Part shown: piece by piece, positions 59,111 through 63,830 of the stretch
Layout: the number at the start of each line of letters is the position of its first letter
Position numbering within the stretch: position 1 is the first letter of the stretch
NCBI GenBank assembly: GCA_009602725.1
Contig: WELB01000040.1
Span: 345,540-409,369, forward strand
Length of the DNA stretch: 63,830 nt
DNA from: Spirogloea muscicola
Lineage: Eukaryota; Streptophyta; Zygnematophyceae; Spirogloeales; Spirogloeaceae
Direction of reading: 5' to 3'
Translations under genes and position numbers: made by a program
The notes under the pieces: model-generated
Told to the model about the DNA's origin: nothing
What the model saw: only the letters and a program-made list of their open reading frames with translations
The model's database searches: none

Positions 59111-59711
59111 CCTCCTCCTTTGCTAACAACGTTTCCTAAATACAAGTACGACGAGTATGAAAAGGCTTGAGGCCTTCTGGCTGTTAGCGCAAGCGCATAG
59201 TAGACTAAAGTGGATGTGCCTCTTGATTTCTTTGTTCCACCTCAGCACCCTGCTCGCTTTACGTGGTGAGCGGGTCACTTGGCAGTTGGTAATGTACGTC
59301 ATCAGATGTGCTTGCCATTGTACTTGGCCACTTTGGGCCTTCCATTATTCTATTACACGAAAGTTTTTACATGGGTACTCCTCGCCTGTGTGAGCATGCA
59401 GCATTGCTTGGTCAAAGCAAGGCCGCCATGCATGCCAGAACAGCATGCCTTTGTTAAGAACTTGCCTTCCCAGGCGGCAGCAGTCACCTCTAGACGCCCG
59501 ATTGCCGTGCGCTAGCAGGCCTTGAAGGTCGAATGTGTGCAAGATATGCCGCAAGCCACAGAAGCACAAGCAAGGGCAACAGGGCAGACCACAACGTAGC
59601 ATGTTTGAAGCAGTGTTACACTGTTCAATCAACATCCTGAACATCATGTAGTAAACAAGGGGTCAACCTTACTCCAAGGCCTTCCAACAGCCCGGGCATC
59701 AGTGCTGCACA
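59111..59711. other. Intergenic, no gene seen
   Basis: 3' flank of the Myb-like gene; short frames only. Confidence 0.55.
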
Positions 59712-62700
59712 TCAGTCCCCCCCTGAGGACTCCTCCTCGCTCCCACTCCCTTCGCTGCCTTCCTCCGACTCCCCGCTGCCTGCCTCTGATGACGACAAAG
59801 GCTGTGCAGCTTGCGGCTGCTTGTCCAGCGCCACTGGGTCCTCGACTTGAGTGAGCGCTTCGATGTCCTCTCCTCCATTATCCTCTCCGGCTGGCCCCTC
59901 AATCAGCTGCGGGGGTGACTGGATCAGTTCTGGAGCCAGCCGCTTGCACGCCATCTCCACCTGCTCCTCAAATGTCCAGTAGCCGTCTGGCAGGTGCTTC
60001 TTTATTTGCTTCCACCTCTTCTTGCAGGTGTCGCCAGAGCTGCAACAAGCATCCCACCATACAGAAAGCCATGAGTCTCATAATCTCTTTCCAGTCTACG
60101 TCATGCAGTTCCTCATAGCTGATATTGACGTCCAGCCACAGAGAGATGCCCTTAGGGAGCTGCAACCAAGACTGCTACTAGCAAGCGTCCATGTCAACTG
60201 CCTCATGCTCCAGAAGATCTGGCAACTGACCGATTGTCAAGCAACGTGTCCCACTGGATTTCTGTGTCATAGTCCTCCCCACACTCGAGCAGACTGACGA
60301 TACATGCACAAGACGTGGATGGCATTGTCAGAAGAAGTACACTAATCACATCAGAGGGGCCAACCTACGACTGATGGCGGAAGATCAACGACTGTCACTG
60401 CTACAAGTGGAACAGCTTGGAAGGTAGCTTTGCTTTGCGCCTGAGAAGGAAATGAGAAAGTTACGGTATGAAAGAACAAGAGAGCTCTTGACCTGGGTAA
60501 GCCTACCTTTCTAGCAGCCTTTGATCGTCCCTAGGCCCCCAGCTGCCTTCTAAAACCATTGACGGTGCAATTCTGTAATACCTGATCATAACATCAAAGG
60601 CACGGACAATCACTTCTTGCAGCTAGCCAGAAGCAATGAGCTGCAATGGTCTGCAGCTCCTTCGAACAGTAATGCTTGCTGCTTGCATGCAGGGCCAGAA
60701 CACAAGCACATACAGATGTGCAATCCTCATCATCTGCTTGTGTCATCATTTGGTTTTGAAGTTTCATCCGCACCACGTACGAAGGCACTGGTTGTACGTT
60801 CTTCCTGGGAAGTGCTTGCTTATCCATGTCCAATTGATGTCGTCTCGTATCTGGAACAAGCCAGAGTAGCCACATAAGAGCAATCAGCTACCAAGTCTGC
60901 CCAGGCAGCTTGTACCTCTGCAGTCGTGCCAAGGGTACCGCATTTATGCATTCGCTCACGTCTCAAGCAGAGATATGACAATTGTAGGTCGATTGTACCT
61001 GTCGACCACCAATCTCAATGTCCTGGGGTTGGATGGCCTTGCTCTTTGATCTAACAGCCTCATGTACCAGATTACAAAGCTTGTCGACTTCTGCTGCCGT
61101 GAACTTGCCTGCATGTACACGTTTATGATAAAGCATCTCAGATGTTATTCTACATTGATGCAAGTACTGTAAGTGGTCTGTGCGAAATGAATGCAAACTC
61201 GAATATCTGAAACATCAAGAACATGGAGCCACTGGGATTGATGTTTACTGACCTTCCTGATGCCCCCCGTTCTTGATCTCTCGCCACTTGTCTTTTAAGG
61301 CCCCTGGCAACCGACCGAAACTTCCCGCAAGCTTCGACCACTTTGGACCATGCTCTGCGTAGAGCCTGGGAAAGTAAAAAGAGCAGCACAACACGGAAGG
61401 ATCATGTTGCCAATCCACTTGCAGTCTTTTGGATGTTGTAGGATGGATGCATGCCACAACTCTAACACCTCGAGAATGCAACAATCACCTTCGTAAGGTG
61501 TCCTCTTCCTCAGTAGTCCACTGGCCCACGTAATTCCTCTTGTCAAGTAATCTTAGTGCTCGCATGTAGACGCGCTTGACGTGCCTATCAGGCAGGGCCT
61601 TGGCTGCGTATGACAGCAGAGGACGTGTCAAATGTGAGCAGCAGGGCAGCAGCTACCCCTTGAGCAACGACGTCCAAGAGATTGAGCTGATGCTACAATT
61701 CTTCGAGTAACTCTTGATAACATGTAGCCTCTGCATGGAGAGAGGTGATGGATCACGTCAAGGAGCTCACCGAGCTCCAGCCAGACTCCCTTCATCTTGC
61801 TGGTGCGAGGCTTTAGGAGGCGCTGGATGCCTTCGTCTTCCTCCCAGCCATGCACCTGTAAGGCCGGCCGGAAAGATTGAAGAGTGAGCCACGCATGCAG
61901 CTCTCCTTCTGCAGTCCTCAGTCCTGCATCATATCATGAGAAGGAAGGTCTAGGGCAGGTAACACTGACTACTCCAGTGTCTGAAGACCACTGAGTGCCT
62001 GAGACTAGATGGCTTGCAAAGCCAGCGCCTCTGCCAAACTCCAGCCCCCCCTAAGGTTACTTAATATGACACCATGACAATTGTATGCAGTGTTCTCAAG
62101 CTGATGCCTTGAGGCTTCAAGCGCCTTGCACGAGGCTGGAGGCAGGAACCAGTCTGTATACTCTGCATGCAGCAGGGCACACCATCGGACTCTACAGAGT
62201 TGGTGTATGATGCGACAGTAGTGCCCCTCGGGTTAGTCTAGGACTTGGAGATGATGGAGCTCCAGCACAAGTCAATGGAAAAGCCTGCTGGCGCACCCTG
62301 ATGTACTCCAGCACGGCCGCGACGATCGTCCGGTCCTCCTCCTTGGAGAAGCGCCCGACCTTGAGGTCCTCGCGCTTGCTGTCCTCCTTCCAGGACGAGA
62401 AGCTCCGGCCCCTGAGCACGTCGCGCGGCAGGTTGGTGCGCTCCTCGGCGGCCACCTTCCCAAGCCACCGGACATTGCGCCGCAGCGGACGCTCCTTGCA
62501 TCTGCCGTTCTCCGCGATCGCCAGCGCCGTGACGGCGTTCGGCGCGGCGACCTCGCTGCCGGCTTCGCCTTTTGGTGCAGTGACCAGAGCCAGCGTTCTG
62601 GCTTCCTCGCCGCCGCCGCCCCTGCCCTCGGGCGCCTTGCCGCCGCCGTCGGGGCTGGCTTCGGTGGTCGCAGTCGCGGCGTCGTGCTTTGCCGATGCCA

Positions 62701-63091
62701 GCCTCGCGCGCTTGGCTGGCCTGCCACCGGCTGCCTCCCCATTGCCCGCTGCTGGCTCCGAGGCTCCTCCGGGCATGTCGCCCTCGCGCGGCTTCCCGGC
62801 CTCGGCTGCACCGTCGCCGCCGCCGCCGCCGTCGCGGCCAACGCCGCCGTTGTCGCCGCTATCTCTCGTGGCGATTAGCTGCTTGGCGCTCTTCAAAGCC
62901 TCGCGGCGGTCGCCGTCGGTGCGGCTCTTAGGGCCGCCCTTACTGCCGCGCTTGCCACTGTCCCCGCGCTTGCCGCCGCTGCCGCCGCCGCCGCCGTCGC
63001 CGCCGCTGGCGTGTGCCGCCGTCGTCGCCGCCGCGGCGGCCGCGAGCTTCGCCCGCTTGCGCAGGGGCGCCTGCTTGCGCATGGGCGCCAT
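59712..63091 (-). CDS. REB1/TTF1-like Myb-domain DNA-binding protein, 9 exons
   Basis: Minus-strand exons 63091-62297, 61855-61771, 61603-61489, 61365-61253, 61108-60999, 60850-60774, 60581-60507, 60293-60231 and 60039-59712 give a complete 586-residue protein. The first 200 residues are a basic, Gly/Ala-rich disordered head with Lys/Arg clusters (RKRAKLAAA, PAKRARLASAK) fit for nuclear import. Then RFSKEEDRTIVAAVLEYIR, DRHVKRVYMRALRLL, YVGQWTTEEEDTLRRLY, HGPKWSKLAGSFGRLPGALKDKWREIKN, DINWTWISKHFPGRTYNQCLRTWYY, GSWGPRDDQRLLE, IQWDTLLDNRSGDTCKKRWKQI: repeated Trp-spaced Myb/SANT units as in Reb1, TTF-1 and DMTF1 relatives. The tail is acidic (Ser/Glu-rich). In yeast and animals such proteins stop RNA polymerase I and block replication forks at rDNA; that role is inferred here. 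Confidence 0.93.
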
Positions 63092-63164
63092 GGCCAGCCG
63101 TCAGCAGGCGCAGTTGCAACCCTGGACAAACTTAAGCCTTTCCCTCATCCCTTTCCATCCTCCC

Positions 63165-63500
63165 CAATTCTGCCATAGCCTCTTCAGGCCCCGCAGTCGC
63201 TGCTTAGCTTGTAGTTTGGCCCCTTCGAACCTTGTCAATTCTTTTCGGGCTGGCTTCTCACAGCCCTTGCCCCCATTGCCTGATTGGGAAGTGGTGGGCA
63301 TCCACAACCTCCTCCGTGATGCTCTGGCGGGTTTGATGCGCGACGCCGGGTACCGTGCGGTCGTGGAAGTGAACAACATCATGCCTATCACCACGGATGC
63401 CCAGGGACGTCATCATCGCCGCACACTTGACATTGTGGGCGTGCAACCTGGTGGAGGACCAAGGGCTTTGGTCGATATTGTGGTTACGGAGGCCTAAAAA
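63165..63500 (+). mobile_element. Retroelement tail followed by part of another element ORF
   Basis: 63169-63276 is a plus copy of the 132-base tail seen at 19361 and 41459 (stem-loop 63247-63266). It runs straight into a frame reading VGIHNLLRDALAGLMRDAGYRAVVEV then RTLDIVGVQPGG and LVDIVVTEA, ending at 63497. This is the 'RHdxLRdal..aGy.v..E' segment of LINE-like C-terminal domains, also seen at 18085-18170. It suggests one element inserted against another. Confidence 0.65.
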
Positions 63501-63689
63501 GGTCCAGCATCGACACACATCGCTGGCCACGCAGTGGGCAGTGCTGAACAAAGAAAGTTGCAGCACTACTCCGAATAACCCCGACGTGATCAGCTCTTGC
63601 CAGCAGCAATCGACATCTTTGGCTGCTTAGGTCCTCGTTCCCTTACTCTCCTTCAAACCATAGCCAATCTAGGCTATACACGACATGCA

Positions 63690-63830
63690 GGTGTGCTTCC
63701 GGCTGAGATGGGCTTGCCAGCTGCTTATCTGTCGTTGTTGCTGCGACAAGTTTCGGCCTGTTTGCAGCGTGCTCAGGCTAATGCTTTGCACCAGAAAGCT
63801 GGGCGAGCTCTAGTTGGTAGCAGAAGGGCT
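63690..63830 (+). pseudogene. Retroelement ORF fragment running off the window
   Basis: LPAAYLSLLLRQVSACLQRAQANALHQKAGRALVG, open to the window end, corresponds to the QVxRMRLSVSLQRSLAHxLHxRAGRAL stretch of other copies. Confidence 0.5.

Noticed and set aside
59968-60165. Candidate exon of the Myb gene (NISYEELHDVDWKEIMRL)
   Set aside because: Exons 60293-60231 and 60039-59712 join exactly in the family pattern DNRSGDTCKKRW, leaving no room for it.
62301-63497. 398-residue plus-strand ORF opposite the Myb gene
   Set aside because: Pro/Ser/Ala-rich antisense shadow of exon 1, running on into a separate retroelement fragment at its end.

Overview
This is nuclear DNA from a green-lineage eukaryote. 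Every recognisable gene is split by spliceosomal introns, most protein matches are to plant or streptophyte families, several first exons have plastid-type leaders, and one intron holds degenerate plant-type telomere units (CCCTAAA). A streptophyte alga or early land plant is my best guess; the exact lineage cannot be read from this window. Exons are GC-rich and introns are closer to neutral composition.

Layout. 0.36-1.7 kb (+): secreted root-cap/LEA-like protein. 1.7-9.7 kb: no convincing gene, much retroelement debris. 9.75-12.4 kb (-): unrecognised, probably plastid-targeted protein. 13.4-16.0 kb (+): organellar-type HNH endonuclease, 7 exons. 16.0-20.0 kb: dense retroelement remnants. 20.2-31.9 kb (+): BRR2, the U5 snRNP helicase, 25 exons. 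33.3-35.4 kb (-) and 35.9-37.7 kb (+): a head-to-head pair, GID4 (ubiquitin-ligase substrate receptor) and PER1/PGAP3 (GPI-anchor remodelling), whose 5' ends both vanish in one 519-base gap. 38.4-41.1 kb (-): MAK32-like pfkB kinase, 10 exons. 41.4-44.3 kb: retroelement debris. 44.75-45.97 kb (+): unrecognised GC-rich ORF. 46.9-49.8 kb (-): GT92 glycosyltransferase. 50.3-52.4 kb: retroelement debris. 52.5-58.0 kb (-): fused PurK-PurE AIR carboxylase, 14 exons. 58.4-59.1 kb: repeats. 59.7-63.1 kb (-): REB1/TTF1-like Myb protein, 9 exons. 63.1 kb to the end: more retroelement fragments.

The genes are unrelated housekeeping functions (splicing, purine synthesis, proteolysis, GPI anchors, wall or glycan synthesis, transcription); there is no operon or cluster logic.

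The most unusual content is a repeat family filling the spaces between genes. About forty copies on both strands share a short stem-loop, GGGCTGG-loop-CCAGCC(C), preceded by an ACCTTGTCCATTC-like block. In at least eight places the stem-loop lies about 75-105 nt downstream of a decayed reading frame ending in a conserved C-terminus (SDLRLLxRGY then stop). The simplest reading is a non-LTR retrotransposon family with a structured 3' tail, plus many copies reduced to the tail. Assembly damage (poly-T or poly-A runs of 112-124 bases, N gaps, lone N bases) falls repeatedly in GC-rich first exons, so several genes lack their true N-terminus here.
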